DNA of 64,000 nucleotides from JAAOII01 sp965207705 (GTDB lineage Bacteria; Pseudomonadota; Gammaproteobacteria; CBDBNL01; JAAOII01), in contig OZ242292.1 of assembly GCA_965207705.1 (NCBI GenBank), positions 1 to 64,000 on the forward strand, written 5' to 3'. The notes under the pieces are model-generated. The model saw only the letters and a list, made by a program, of their open reading frames with translations. It was not told the DNA's origin and did not search any database. Made by a program: the position numbers and the translations under genes. Of the stretch, positions 1 to 10,679 are shown in pieces (the first letter of the stretch is position 1; each line of letters starts with the position of its first letter).

Positions 1-1
1 T

Positions 2-1138
2 AAATCCATTATTTTATTTGCTTATACTCTATTAATTTCTCCTGCTACTTTACTTATAGGAACTATATGGACCAACGATTCTCCATTAATGCTCTTTTTA
101 TCCTTGTGCCTGTTAAGTTTTTATCATGCTTATAACGGAAAAGCTAAATCATCATTGGCATTGAAACACTGGATAATGTGCAGTATATGGTTTGGTTTGG
201 CATTTCTTTCCAAATATAGCGCCGTTTTTTGGGGCGGCAGTGCTTTTTTGCTTCTTTTGACTACTGTGAATGGCAGACGGCATCTTGTAACCCCTGCTCC
301 TTGGATTGCTATGGTCATTTCTTTTGTATTTTGTTTGCCTGTGATAGTATGGAATGCTATGAATGAGTGGGTTGGTTTTACTTTTCATATTAATCATTTG
401 ATTGATAATAGAGGACTGGTGCGAGATAGCGAATCCAATACACATCTTTTTATTGGCGGATTAATTATAGTTGTAGGACCTGCGGTAGTTTTTACATTAA
501 TAAGGATGGGCTTATTGACAATCAGCAAAAAAATCCATACCAATATTAATCTTATAGTTTTTATTGCTTATATCCCCTTATTATTCTTGCTTGTAATTAG
601 CTTTTTCAATGATGTTCACCTAAATTGGATTGCTTTTACTGGATTGCTTATGCTTATGCTATTTTCAATTTATAATTATCAATTAACAAAATTTGCAACT
701 CCTTTACGTTACATTCATTATGTTTCACAGATACTTCTTACAGGATTATTGTTTTATGTCATATATACTGATCATCCTTCTTTATCTAAAAGATTTTTTT
801 CTTATGAGAAATTGAGTTATGAAATAGATGAGCTACAAAAGGAATATCCTAATGCATATCTATTTGGCACCTCATATCAAGTGCATGCTATTTTGTGTTT
901 TTCAGAGAAAGAATTGTTGCCTTATAAGTATATTTTGGGCATTAACAGCCATTATGAGTATATTGACAAACAGATTCCTACGGGAGAAGATGTGCTCTTA
1001 TTTTCTTTTAACTCTGATGAAACAAAGTTCTCTAAGTATTTTGACAACTTACAGCAGTTAGAGCCTATAGAATTAACCTATAAAGGCAAATCACGCACGA
1101 CTATTTATCCTTTTCTAGGAACAAATAATCAATTTTAG
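2..1138 (+). CDS. GT39-family (ArnT/PMT-like) membrane glycosyltransferase, 5' end outside window
   Basis: The reading frame is open from the first bases of the window, so the N-terminal part of the gene lies upstream. The visible 379 residues contain many hydrophobic segments and, near the left edge, the short stretch TNDSPLML, which resembles the conserved region of PMT_2/GT39 enzymes that follows the catalytic loop. Such enzymes sit in the inner membrane and move a sugar from a polyprenyl phosphate carrier to lipid A, lipid or protein. The C-terminal third (about residues 245-379) is hydrophilic and probably periplasmic. The acceptor cannot be read from the sequence. Family assignment is an inference from overall pattern. 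The gene converges on the ROK gene with only 30 bp between them. Confidence 0.6.
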   Translation, partial: KSIILFAYTLLISPATLLIGTIWTNDSPLMLFLSLCLLSFYHAYNGKAKSSLALKHWIMCSIWFGLAFLSKYSAVFWGGSAFLLLLTTVNGRRHLVTPAPWIAMVISFVFCLPVIVWNAMNEWVGFTFHINHLIDNRGLVRDSESNTHLFIGGLIIVVGPAVVFTLIRMGLLTISKKIHTNINLIVFIAYIPLLFLLVISFFNDVHLNWIAFTGLLMLMLFSIYNYQLTKFATPLRYIHYVSQILLTGLLFYVIYTDHPSLSKRFFSYEKLSYEIDELQKEYPNAYLFGTSYQVHAILCFSEKELLPYKYILGINSHYEYIDKQIPTGEDVLLFSFNSDETKFSKYFDNLQQLEPIELTYKGKSRTTIYPFLGTNNQF

Positions 1139-1168
1139 TTGAGATTACACCTTTTTTGTTTAATTGGA

Positions 1169-2494
1169 TTAGGCCTTACTAAAATTTTTGTATATTGCTA
1201 CGGCAGCGCTGCCAAGGGCGCGAGCATTCACCCCGTGCGAACCTTTAATAAACCGGGGTTCGGATACTCCCTTATGTTCTAAACTTTTATAATGCTTTTC
1301 ACTTTCATCAACAATTTTCTGTATCCAAAAGTCAGGGAGAGCGGCATCAATAACTACACCCTCAAAATCCATTAATGCGTTAGCCGATATTGTAGCGTAG
1401 GCAATTGCCTCAGATATATCATTAACCCAATCCTCTACATATCCACGCACCCTAGTATCTTTTTCTAAGCTACTAAAAAGTTTAGTGAACTTATTAAATA
1501 TGATGCCGTCCTTTGCTAAGTACTTGCGTAACTCATTAAGGGAAGCGCGCTGTATTAGTTGTACGGGGGTGCTATTTAAATTGTTACTTCCATCATTTTT
1601 ATTCTTCTGCAGATTACTCGGTGGAACTAATATTCCTCCTACAGCTCCAGCATTATTATTATGTCCATGTACAAGCTTTCCATTGATTACTACGCCACCG
1701 CCAGGAAAGGTTCCTATGTATATATACATAAAAGAATTTATCTTGCGCTTGGCTCCATAGAATATTTCGCCTATGGTTGCTGCTGTGGCATCATTTTCAT
1801 AAAATATAGGAAGCTTAATATTTTTATTAATATCATCACGTATATTGGTGTTCTCCCATTTTTCCATTGTTTCTTTGGAGAATCCTAATTCTTTGTTCCA
1901 TATATGCATATGATAGGGCATGCTGATTCCCGCCCCAAGAAATCTGGAAATTTGTTCTTTGTTTAAACCCGCTTTTATCTTTTTATATTCAGAAAGTATA
2001 TATTCCAATATTTTTTGTGGTTCTGGATACTCATAATCAAAATGCTTATTTTGACAGTATCTTCCACAAAAATTAATTAGCATTACATCAGTATGAGTTC
2101 GTCCGATATTAATTCCAAGTGAAATAACTGCTTCAGGATTTAGCGCATATATGGCTGGCGGTTGTCCCGGAATATTGTCATATTGCTTTCCAATTATTTT
2201 TATCATTTTTTTCTTAAGCAAGTTACTGGTAATGATGGCTATTGCTTGGGAAGTAATTCCTAATGAAAGAGCAAGGTCAAGACGAGAGGCCTTTTTATTA
2301 ATCATGAGAAACCTAAGGACAGCCAGTTCATTTTGATGCCTTATAGCTAACGCATTTTTACCCTGACCAATTAAATTAGGGGTTAATGGGTTATTTGAGT
2401 CTGTTGTGGGAGGATTTTTCATATAGTAAATTATGGAGATGTCCGTTGAAAAAGTAAACGCACCAACATCGCAAAGAGGGTAGACCACAAACAT
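1169..2494 (-). CDS. ROK-family transcriptional regulator (NagC/XylR type)
   Basis: The protein has an N-terminal winged helix-turn-helix (about residues 60-98, with SRLDLALSLGITSQAIAIIT) followed by a ROK sugar-kinase-like domain. ROK features visible are ENDATAATIGE in the middle and a glycine-rich GTFPGGGVVINGKL stretch. ROK repressors usually sense a sugar or amino sugar. The zinc-binding cysteine cluster that normally follows the AGE(I/V)GH segment is not recognisable; the corresponding region reads AGAVGGILVPPS. The start at 2494 is preceded by a strong AGGGAG sequence at good spacing. An internal ATG at 2422 would remove 24 residues that look unlike the family and is the alternative. 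It diverges from the 23S rRNA gene; target genes are unknown. Confidence 0.75.
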   Translation of the reverse strand: MFVVYPLCDVGAFTFSTDISIIYYMKNPPTTDSNNPLTPNLIGQGKNALAIRHQNELAVLRFLMINKKASRLDLALSLGITSQAIAIITSNLLKKKMIKIIGKQYDNIPGQPPAIYALNPEAVISLGINIGRTHTDVMLINFCGRYCQNKHFDYEYPEPQKILEYILSEYKKIKAGLNKEQISRFLGAGISMPYHMHIWNKELGFSKETMEKWENTNIRDDINKNIKLPIFYENDATAATIGEIFYGAKRKINSFMYIYIGTFPGGGVVINGKLVHGHNNNAGAVGGILVPPSNLQKNKNDGSNNLNSTPVQLIQRASLNELRKYLAKDGIIFNKFTKLFSSLEKDTRVRGYVEDWVNDISEAIAYATISANALMDFEGVVIDAALPDFWIQKIVDESEKHYKSLEHKGVSEPRFIKGSHGVNARALGSAAVAIYKNFSKA

Positions 2495-2943
2495 TCCCGC
2501 TCCCTCTATGTAAGGTACTATGATATATCATCCAATAAAATATTATGCAACTGAATACATTCTCTCAGTAATGTTAAAACAACTAGCTACTATTATATGA
2601 CATTATTACCTAATTTGTTAATTAATAAATTAATTATGCATGTATTATTGAACATCGTGTATTTTGGTTACTCTAATGGTTGTATAATAATCTACATAGT
2701 TAATTTATGTGGTGTAAAGATATATTTTTTATTAAATAATGGAAAATAATTAAATCTTTATATTGTTTATGCAATAACGTGCCATATAATCATAACTATT
2801 GTCAGTATATTATCAATATATTGATATTTATTAGGTGTTATATCCTAATAATGAGTATGGTTGGCTATAATAGACTTCTATATCATCGTATCTTCTTGAT
2901 ACGAGTTTTGTAAAATTTTGAATTGAAAGCGATTTATTAATTA
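2495..2943 (+). other. Gene-free AT-rich region upstream of the 23S rRNA gene
   Basis: I see no coding frame, no tRNA-like fold and no 16S sequence here. A TATAAT at 2866-2871 is a possible -10 box for the rRNA transcript, but no convincing -35 accompanies it. A perfect 7-bp hairpin (TCGTATC, loop TTCTT, GATACGA) lies at 2886-2904 and is followed by a T-rich stretch; it may belong to the rRNA leader or be an upstream terminator. No boxA-like element was recognised. The region must also carry the promoter of the divergent ROK gene. Confidence 0.5.
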
Positions 2944-2987
2944 ACGTCTGAGAGAATATTTATATTCTTTCAAGTATTCGGCGTTAT

Positions 2988-2997
<10 letters not shown>
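2944..2997 (+). other. Left arm of the 23S rRNA precursor processing stem
   Basis: Positions 2970-2997 are complementary to 5901-5928 (25 of 28 positions pair). Positions 2944-2950 (ACGTCTG) pair with 5931-5937 (CAGACGT). Between the two helices the left arm has a perfect side hairpin at 2953-2968 (AGAATAT, TT, ATATTCT). This is the structure expected of an RNase III substrate around mature 23S rRNA. The innermost ten pairs (2988-2997 with 5901-5910) form helix 1 of the mature rRNA. Confidence 0.85.
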
Positions 2998-5900
<2,903 letters not shown>

Positions 5901-5910
<10 letters not shown>

Positions 5911-5937
5911 ATTACAGCGAATACTTGACACAGACGT
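5901..5937 (+). other. Right arm of the 23S rRNA precursor processing stem
   Basis: This pairs with 2944-2997 as described for the left arm and includes the last ten bases of mature 23S rRNA. The presence of both arms next to a single rRNA gene shows that the precursor is built to be processed on its own. Confidence 0.85.
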
Positions 5938-5948
5938 ACATTGATAAT

Positions 5949-5969
5949 GCTCATTTTATTTATATGAGC
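5949..5969 (+). terminator. Possible terminator region after 23S rRNA
   Basis: A 6-bp hairpin (GCTCAT at 5949-5954 with ATGAGC at 5964-5969) lies 39 bp after the rRNA end. T-rich tracts follow, but only about 20-40 bp later (5989-6000, 6010-6020), so this is not a textbook intrinsic terminator. Confidence 0.35.
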
Positions 5970-6057
5970 TATATCGCTTTCATTCAAATTTTACTTTTTT
6001 AATTCTAATATTTTTTTATTTTCCCCTCCAATTTTATAATATGAGCAACTAAGCTCG

Positions 6058-6063
6058 TATAAT
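6058..6063 (+). promoter_or_regulatory. -10 box placing the eamA transcript start at or next to its ATG
   Basis: TATAAT ends 7 nt before the ATG at 6071 and no Shine-Dalgarno sequence lies between them. If used, the mRNA would be leaderless. No clear -35 box is seen. Confidence 0.5.
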
Positions 6064-6070
6064 AATTACT

Positions 6071-6976
6071 ATGAGTATAGTCAACTGGATGCTATTGTTT
6101 TTTCTTGCTTTTTCATGGGCAACTTCTTTCACAGCAATTGAGATGGGGCTAACGGAAATTAGTCCTTTATCTGTCATGTTTTGGAGAATAACTCCCGCAG
6201 CAATTTTCACCATAGTCATTGTTTATATAATGGGGCTTAGGTTCCCACGTGACGTAAGATTCTGGGGATTTTGTTGTTTGACGGGGATATTTGCTGTTGC
6301 ATTGCCTTTCGTGCTTATAGCTATAGGGCAGCAGTACATAGAAGCTGGATTATCATCTATACTAAATGCTTCCACCCCAATATTCACTGCGATTTTGGCG
6401 CATTATTTTTTGCAAAATGAACGGCTTCATCCCACGAAGATAATTGGATTAATCTTAGGTGTATCGGGCATTGCGATTATCTTTGGCTTGGATTTATTGA
6501 AAAGTTTTGATTTGCGCAGCTTAGGACAATTCTTTATATTAGGAGCTTCGTTATCTTATGGCATAGGTCTTATGTTTGGTAAGACCATTATTAACACAGT
6601 CATAGATAAAAATAATAATAAGATTCATCCATTAGTTATATGTTCTACAACATTAATTTGTGCGGCTGTTATTCTTTTTCCTTTTGTTTATTTGATTGAA
6701 GGGTTGCCACAGCCAGCACAAACTTCGGGGGTATGGTTTTCATTGATGTTTATGTCATTAATTGGCACAGGAACAGCTTTCATGATTTTTTACTATTTAC
6801 TTTCAAAAGTGGATGCTACCAATGTTTCTATAGTTACTTTCCTTATTCCTCCTATCGCTATATTTGTCGGTTGGATTGTATTGGATGAAGTCCTTACTTC
6901 TAATATGTATATTGGCATGGGAGTTATTTTTTTGGGATTAGTATTACTTAACTATAAGATAAAGAAATTAGCATGA
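6071..6976 (+). CDS. EamA-family (drug/metabolite superfamily) transporter
   Basis: This is a 301-residue polytopic inner-membrane protein with about ten hydrophobic segments arranged as two EamA repeats, the usual size and architecture of DMT-superfamily exporters. Typical elements are the N-terminal FLAFSWATSFTAIEMGL, the SILNASTPIFTAILAHYFL segment closing the first repeat, and a matching repeat ending near VDATNVSIVTFLIPPIAIF. Family members export amino acids, metabolites or drugs; the substrate cannot be read from sequence. Its stop codon overlaps the next start by 4 nt (ATGA), so it is probably co-translated with the DNA repair methyltransferase downstream. Confidence 0.85.
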   Translation: MSIVNWMLLFFLAFSWATSFTAIEMGLTEISPLSVMFWRITPAAIFTIVIVYIMGLRFPRDVRFWGFCCLTGIFAVALPFVLIAIGQQYIEAGLSSILNASTPIFTAILAHYFLQNERLHPTKIIGLILGVSGIAIIFGLDLLKSFDLRSLGQFFILGASLSYGIGLMFGKTIINTVIDKNNNKIHPLVICSTTLICAAVILFPFVYLIEGLPQPAQTSGVWFSLMFMSLIGTGTAFMIFYYLLSKVDATNVSIVTFLIPPIAIFVGWIVLDEVLTSNMYIGMGVIFLGLVLLNYKIKKLA

Positions 6977-7515
6977 TTATAGAGTATTCAGTAGCACAAG
7001 CTACTCCAAAGAGTAATATCAATCTAGGTGCAATATTGGTTGCCTGTAATCAAGCAGGTATTACAAGAATTATATTAAGTGATAACCAAGAACAGGCAAT
7101 AGATGAATTAAAAGCTGATTTTTCTTTAGATGATTTACGCAAAGATAGCAAAGTGTCCGTGGATTATTTAGGAGTAATTCTATCCTACTTAGATGGTAAT
7201 ATTAAAGATCTATCGGCTCTTCCATTACATTTAATCGCAAGCGATTACCGATTACATTTATGGCATAAAATGCAACAAATACCTTACGGGGAAACTATAA
7301 CTTATGGTGGACTTGCTCAAAAAATAGGGAAGGATAAAACCGCAGCACGATCTGTAGGTGGAGCATGTTCCGCTAATCGTCATGCCATAGTAATCCCCTG
7401 CCACAGAGTTGTTCCCGCAAATTTTGCTAGCTCTAATGATTGTTCTCATTATAGATGGGGTACTAAATGGAAAAAGCATCTTTTAAATTTAGAGAAATCT
7501 CAGATAACTAGCTAA
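6973..7515 (+). CDS. ogt: Methylated-DNA-protein-cysteine S-methyltransferase
   Basis: This 180-residue protein transfers alkyl groups from O6-alkylguanine in DNA to its own cysteine, a suicide repair reaction. The active-site motif IPCHRVV is present with Cys143. The preceding helix-turn-helix region (YGETITYGGLAQKIG) and the later HYRWGTKWKKHLLNLE segment are typical of the catalytic domain. An N-terminal ribonuclease-like domain of about 85 residues precedes it. There is no Ada-type metal-binding sensor domain, so it resembles Ogt or the C-terminal half of Ada. It overlaps eamA by 4 nt. The symbol ogt is used for the family; orthology to E. coli Ogt is not proven. Confidence 0.9.
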   Translation: MIIEYSVAQATPKSNINLGAILVACNQAGITRIILSDNQEQAIDELKADFSLDDLRKDSKVSVDYLGVILSYLDGNIKDLSALPLHLIASDYRLHLWHKMQQIPYGETITYGGLAQKIGKDKTAARSVGGACSANRHAIVIPCHRVVPANFASSNDCSHYRWGTKWKKHLLNLEKSQITS

Positions 7516-7532
7516 AAAAGCTCAACAATATT

Positions 7533-7549
7533 CAGGCATATCATGCCTG
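7533..7549 (+). terminator. Hairpin between convergent ogt and pgi
   Basis: A perfect 7-bp stem (CAGGCAT, loop ATC, ATGCCTG) is followed on the plus strand by a T-rich stretch. It lies 18 bp after the ogt stop codon and fits an intrinsic terminator. Confidence 0.55.
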
Positions 7550-7605
7550 TTATACTCTTTTAGGGTGCGAGTGCTATGCGTACTTTCTTTAAACGAGTAG
7601 AACTA

Positions 7606-9264
7606 CTAACTTCTTTGTACCTTTGAATTAGTCCTTATGTAGCTTATTAATGCAGATGTGGAATCATCTTGCCCTCTCTGTATTTGAGCATCGCCAATAA
7701 GCTGATCTTTTATTTGTTTACTGAGCTGTTTTCCAAGTTCTACTCCCCATTGATCAAAGGGATTAATAGAAGATAAGTAACCAAACATCGCTGTCTTATG
7801 CTCATATAAAGACACCAGTGTTCCAAGAGAGTAAGGAGTTAATGATTTGTATACTATACATGTATTTGGCTTGTTACCAGACATAATAAGATGCTTTGCA
7901 TATTCAATGGGTAAGCCCTTGTTATTGGCTTCTTCTTGCGCTTCCTTCACATTACGTCCCATAAGCAGTGCTTGACTTTGCGCCAGCGCATGAGCAACAA
8001 GTGTACTGTGCATTTTTAGTTCATGCTGGCTCTTATTAATAGCATCTGGGGGCAGAGCGCCAAAGATAAAGTCCGTAGGTATGAGCTTATCTCCTTGGTG
8101 GCATAATTGCATATACGAGTGCTGAATTGCAGTTCCTTCTCCGCCCCAAAGGATCTCACTCTTTACAGGGGGGATGTAATTATCATTGTCATTGTCATCG
8201 CTATTCTTTATGGGCGTGCTCTTGCCACAGCTTTCCATTACCATCTGTTGTAGAAAATCTGAAAATCCCGCTAGTAGATGCTCATAAACATTAATGCAGA
8301 TAGTTGAGGATTGCCAGTAATTAACATACCAATAAGACAACAGTGCCATAATTAGGGCAGGGTTATTTACTGGCGCAGAAGTAAGGCAATGATTATCCAT
8401 ATCCCGTGCTCCACGCAGTAATTGTTCAAAAGCTTTTTCACCACAATGGAGAATTATAGGCATGCCAATTGCAGACCATAAGGAAAATCTTCCCCCAACC
8501 GATTTAGGCATTTGTAGTATATTGTCTTCATTTACTCCAAACTCTTTCGCTTTATCCACCATAGCCGTAACAGCATAAAAGTGCTGCGCAAGGAATTTTT
8601 TCTTGTCTCCTTGGTAGCTATTTAATACACGAGATACACAGGCAAAGGTCTCTTCAGTGGTAAATGACTTAGAAGATATAATAAACAATGTAGTTTCTAA
8701 GTCATCTAATGCCATAGCATCTGGAGACAGTGATGCAACAAATTCAACTTTTGGAGCATTGGGCTGTGCTGGTAGGGCGCTGCAAACCATTGAAGCGCCT
8801 AAATAGGAGCCACCAATTCCAAAGTTCACCACTCTTGAAATGGGTTTCCCGCTTATGCCGAGTAACTTGCTGCTAATAATTTTTTGATTAAGTGCATAAA
8901 TTCTGTTACGCACCTTACGAGCAATCTTGGCTTCTTCATCAGCACTTTTACTATGCTCATCGGTAACAAGGGCTCTCATAGCAGTGTGTAACGCTGGCAT
9001 ATTTTCAGTTGGATTAACTATTTCTCCTTTGCACTGTGCCATAAATAATTCCGCAACTCTTTTTTGTTCAGCAAGTTCTAATAGTAAATCAATTGTTTCT
9101 TTTGTAATTAAATTCTTGGAATAGTCAATGTATAAGCCGCAGGGGGTTAGGCAAAAATCATCTACACGTTTTTGTTGCTTATCATCCGCAAATGCTTGAC
9201 GCATGTCAAAGCTCTGCATTTTCTGATGATGCAGGTCAAGCCGAGTTAGTATATCTTGTAACAT
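7606..9264 (-). CDS. pgi: Glucose-6-phosphate isomerase
   Basis: This 552-residue cytoplasmic enzyme interconverts glucose 6-phosphate and fructose 6-phosphate. Both family signatures are present: GGRFSLWSAIGMPI in the middle and FDQWGVELGKQLSKQI near the C terminus. So is the phosphate-binding FGIGGSYLGASMV and the SKSFTTEETF segment. The length matches long bacterial PGI. An acidic-asparagine insertion (SDDNDNDN, encoded by a repeated 6-bp unit around 8185-8196) sits in a loop after CGKST and is unlike the usual sequence. The start region has no good ribosome-binding site; an AT-rich stretch precedes the ATG. Confidence 0.97.
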   Translation of the reverse strand: MLQDILTRLDLHHQKMQSFDMRQAFADDKQQKRVDDFCLTPCGLYIDYSKNLITKETIDLLLELAEQKRVAELFMAQCKGEIVNPTENMPALHTAMRALVTDEHSKSADEEAKIARKVRNRIYALNQKIISSKLLGISGKPISRVVNFGIGGSYLGASMVCSALPAQPNAPKVEFVASLSPDAMALDDLETTLFIISSKSFTTEETFACVSRVLNSYQGDKKKFLAQHFYAVTAMVDKAKEFGVNEDNILQMPKSVGGRFSLWSAIGMPIILHCGEKAFEQLLRGARDMDNHCLTSAPVNNPALIMALLSYWYVNYWQSSTICINVYEHLLAGFSDFLQQMVMESCGKSTPIKNSDDNDNDNYIPPVKSEILWGGEGTAIQHSYMQLCHQGDKLIPTDFIFGALPPDAINKSQHELKMHSTLVAHALAQSQALLMGRNVKEAQEEANNKGLPIEYAKHLIMSGNKPNTCIVYKSLTPYSLGTLVSLYEHKTAMFGYLSSINPFDQWGVELGKQLSKQIKDQLIGDAQIQRGQDDSTSALISYIRTNSKVQRS

Positions 9265-9313
9265 TATAATTTTGTGCTGTACGATAAATAATCTCAGTTA
9301 AAATTGTTAAGTG

Positions 9314-9319
9314 TATAAT
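9314..9319 (+). promoter_or_regulatory. Possible -10 box upstream of tctC
   Basis: TATAAT lies 112 bp before the tctC start in the 167-bp divergent region between pgi and tctC. The rest of that region is almost entirely A and T with several imperfect AATATATTAATAT-type dyads. No -35 was recognised, so the assignment is weak. Confidence 0.25.
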
Positions 9320-9431
9320 ATTCATCAAGATTATATTAATACACAACAATATATTAATATAACAATATAGTGCATAAGAATATTTATATACATTAGTATA
9401 TAGAGTTCTTAAGTTTAATTATGACAGAAAA

Positions 9432-10538
9432 ATGAGTAATATTATGAACATTACAAATAAACTGGCAAAAATTATATTAGTAACCGTATCTACATTGACT
9501 ATGGTTAGTTTTATGATGCCAACCCATGCCGCCAATTTTGCCGGGAAGACGATTGAATGGATTATTCCTTTCGGCGAAGGTGGAGGTTCTGACAAATGGG
9601 CGCGCTTTTATGCGCCACTACTCGCTAAGCAATTACCAGGCAACCCCAATGTGGTGGTAAAAAACGTTCCAGGCGGTGGTTCAACGACAGGAACTAATCA
9701 GTTTGCTCAAAGAGCTAAACCTGATGGACTAACTATACTGGGTACTTCGGGCTCAACACAATTCCCTTTTTTACTAGAGGATAAAAGAGTTAAATATGAT
9801 TATGCTGACTGGACCACTGTTTTAGGTACTCCTACAGGTGGTGTTGTTTATGTTTCTCCTAAAACTAATGTTAAATCCTTAGCTGATATTAATAAATTAA
9901 AAGGACAAAAGCTTGTCTATGCAAGTCAAGGTCCTACTTCTTTAGATCTTATTCCCTTATTGGCATTTGAACTATTAGGACTTGACGTTAAAGCTGTATT
10001 TGGTTTTAAAGGACGCGGTCCTGGTCGTTTGGCATTTGAACGGGGAGAAGTAAATATAGATTATCAAACTACTTCTTCTTATCTTAAAAATGTTGCTCCT
10101 AGTTTGGTTGAGGAGGGCAAAGCAATCCCCTTGTTTACTTGGGGTGGATTGGATAGCAGAGGGAGATTAGTGCGTGATCCTACTTTTCCAGACCTGCCTC
10201 ATTTTGCTGAGGTTTATGAAGAGATGTACGGCAAGAAACCTTCAGGCGTTGCATTCAAAGCTTGGAAAGCATTTTTTGCTGCTGGTTTTCCAGGACAAAA
10301 AATGGTATTCCTTCCTAAAGGAACTTCAAGAGATGTTGTAAATACTTATAGAAAGGCATTTGCAAATGTAGTTGCATCAGATGAGTTCAAATCTACTAGC
10401 AAAAAATTACTTGGAGTATATCCTCAATCAACTGGTAAAAGTGCTGAAAAACTCAAGCAAGTTGCCACTAAGGTTGATGCTGAATCCAAAGCATGGATTC
10501 AAAACTGGTTAAGTACAACTTATAACGTTAAATTCTAA
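9432..10538 (+). CDS. tctC: Tripartite tricarboxylate transporter substrate-binding protein (TctC/Bug family)
   Basis: This is the periplasmic receptor of a TTT transporter. A signal peptide spans about residues 1-33 (hydrophobic core LAKIILVTVSTLTMVSFMM, cleavage near THA-A). The mature N terminus begins with GKTIEWIIPFGEGGGSDKWA, the family hallmark. It is followed by NVPGGGSTTGTNQFAQ, a ligand-carboxylate binding loop in Bug proteins. At 368 residues it is slightly longer than the usual 320-330. The permease gene follows after 141 bp. The ligand is probably a di- or tricarboxylate, given the PrpF and TcuA genes downstream, but binding specificity in this family is not predictable by eye. 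Confidence 0.9.
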   Translation: MSNIMNITNKLAKIILVTVSTLTMVSFMMPTHAANFAGKTIEWIIPFGEGGGSDKWARFYAPLLAKQLPGNPNVVVKNVPGGGSTTGTNQFAQRAKPDGLTILGTSGSTQFPFLLEDKRVKYDYADWTTVLGTPTGGVVYVSPKTNVKSLADINKLKGQKLVYASQGPTSLDLIPLLAFELLGLDVKAVFGFKGRGPGRLAFERGEVNIDYQTTSSYLKNVAPSLVEEGKAIPLFTWGGLDSRGRLVRDPTFPDLPHFAEVYEEMYGKKPSGVAFKAWKAFFAAGFPGQKMVFLPKGTSRDVVNTYRKAFANVVASDEFKSTSKKLLGVYPQSTGKSAEKLKQVATKVDAESKAWIQNWLSTTYNVKF

Positions 10539-10572
10539 CCAATATATCTATAAAATTAATTTGTATTAAAGT

Positions 10573-10641
10573 CACTCCATAACTTAAATTAAAGTCGCAG
10601 GGGCGGTGTTTTGACATTAATTTAGTCACTGTTATGGGGTG
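10573..10641 (+). promoter_or_regulatory. Intercistronic stem-loop between tctC and tctAB
   Basis: Outer arms 10573-10583 (CACTCCATAAC) and 10631-10641 (GTTATGGGGTG) pair with one G-T. Inner arms 10586-10596 and 10613-10623 pair at 10 of 11 positions. An asymmetric internal loop separates the helices and the apex is G-rich. Such structures between a binding-protein gene and its permease commonly stabilise the upstream message or attenuate readthrough; that role here is an inference. Confidence 0.5.
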
Positions 10642-10679
10642 ATTTTGATACTCATTTTATTACAATAATATTTACATAA

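Noticed and set aside
2495..2987. Possible 16S remnant, tRNA-Ile/Ala or spacer upstream of 23S
   Set aside because: No conserved 16S 3' end and no cloverleaf with a T-arm GGTTCGA-type sequence was found.
5911..6070. Possible 5S rRNA after 23S
   Set aside because: The 160-bp gap is AT-rich, shorter than needed with its processing sites, and lacks the 5S conserved blocks.
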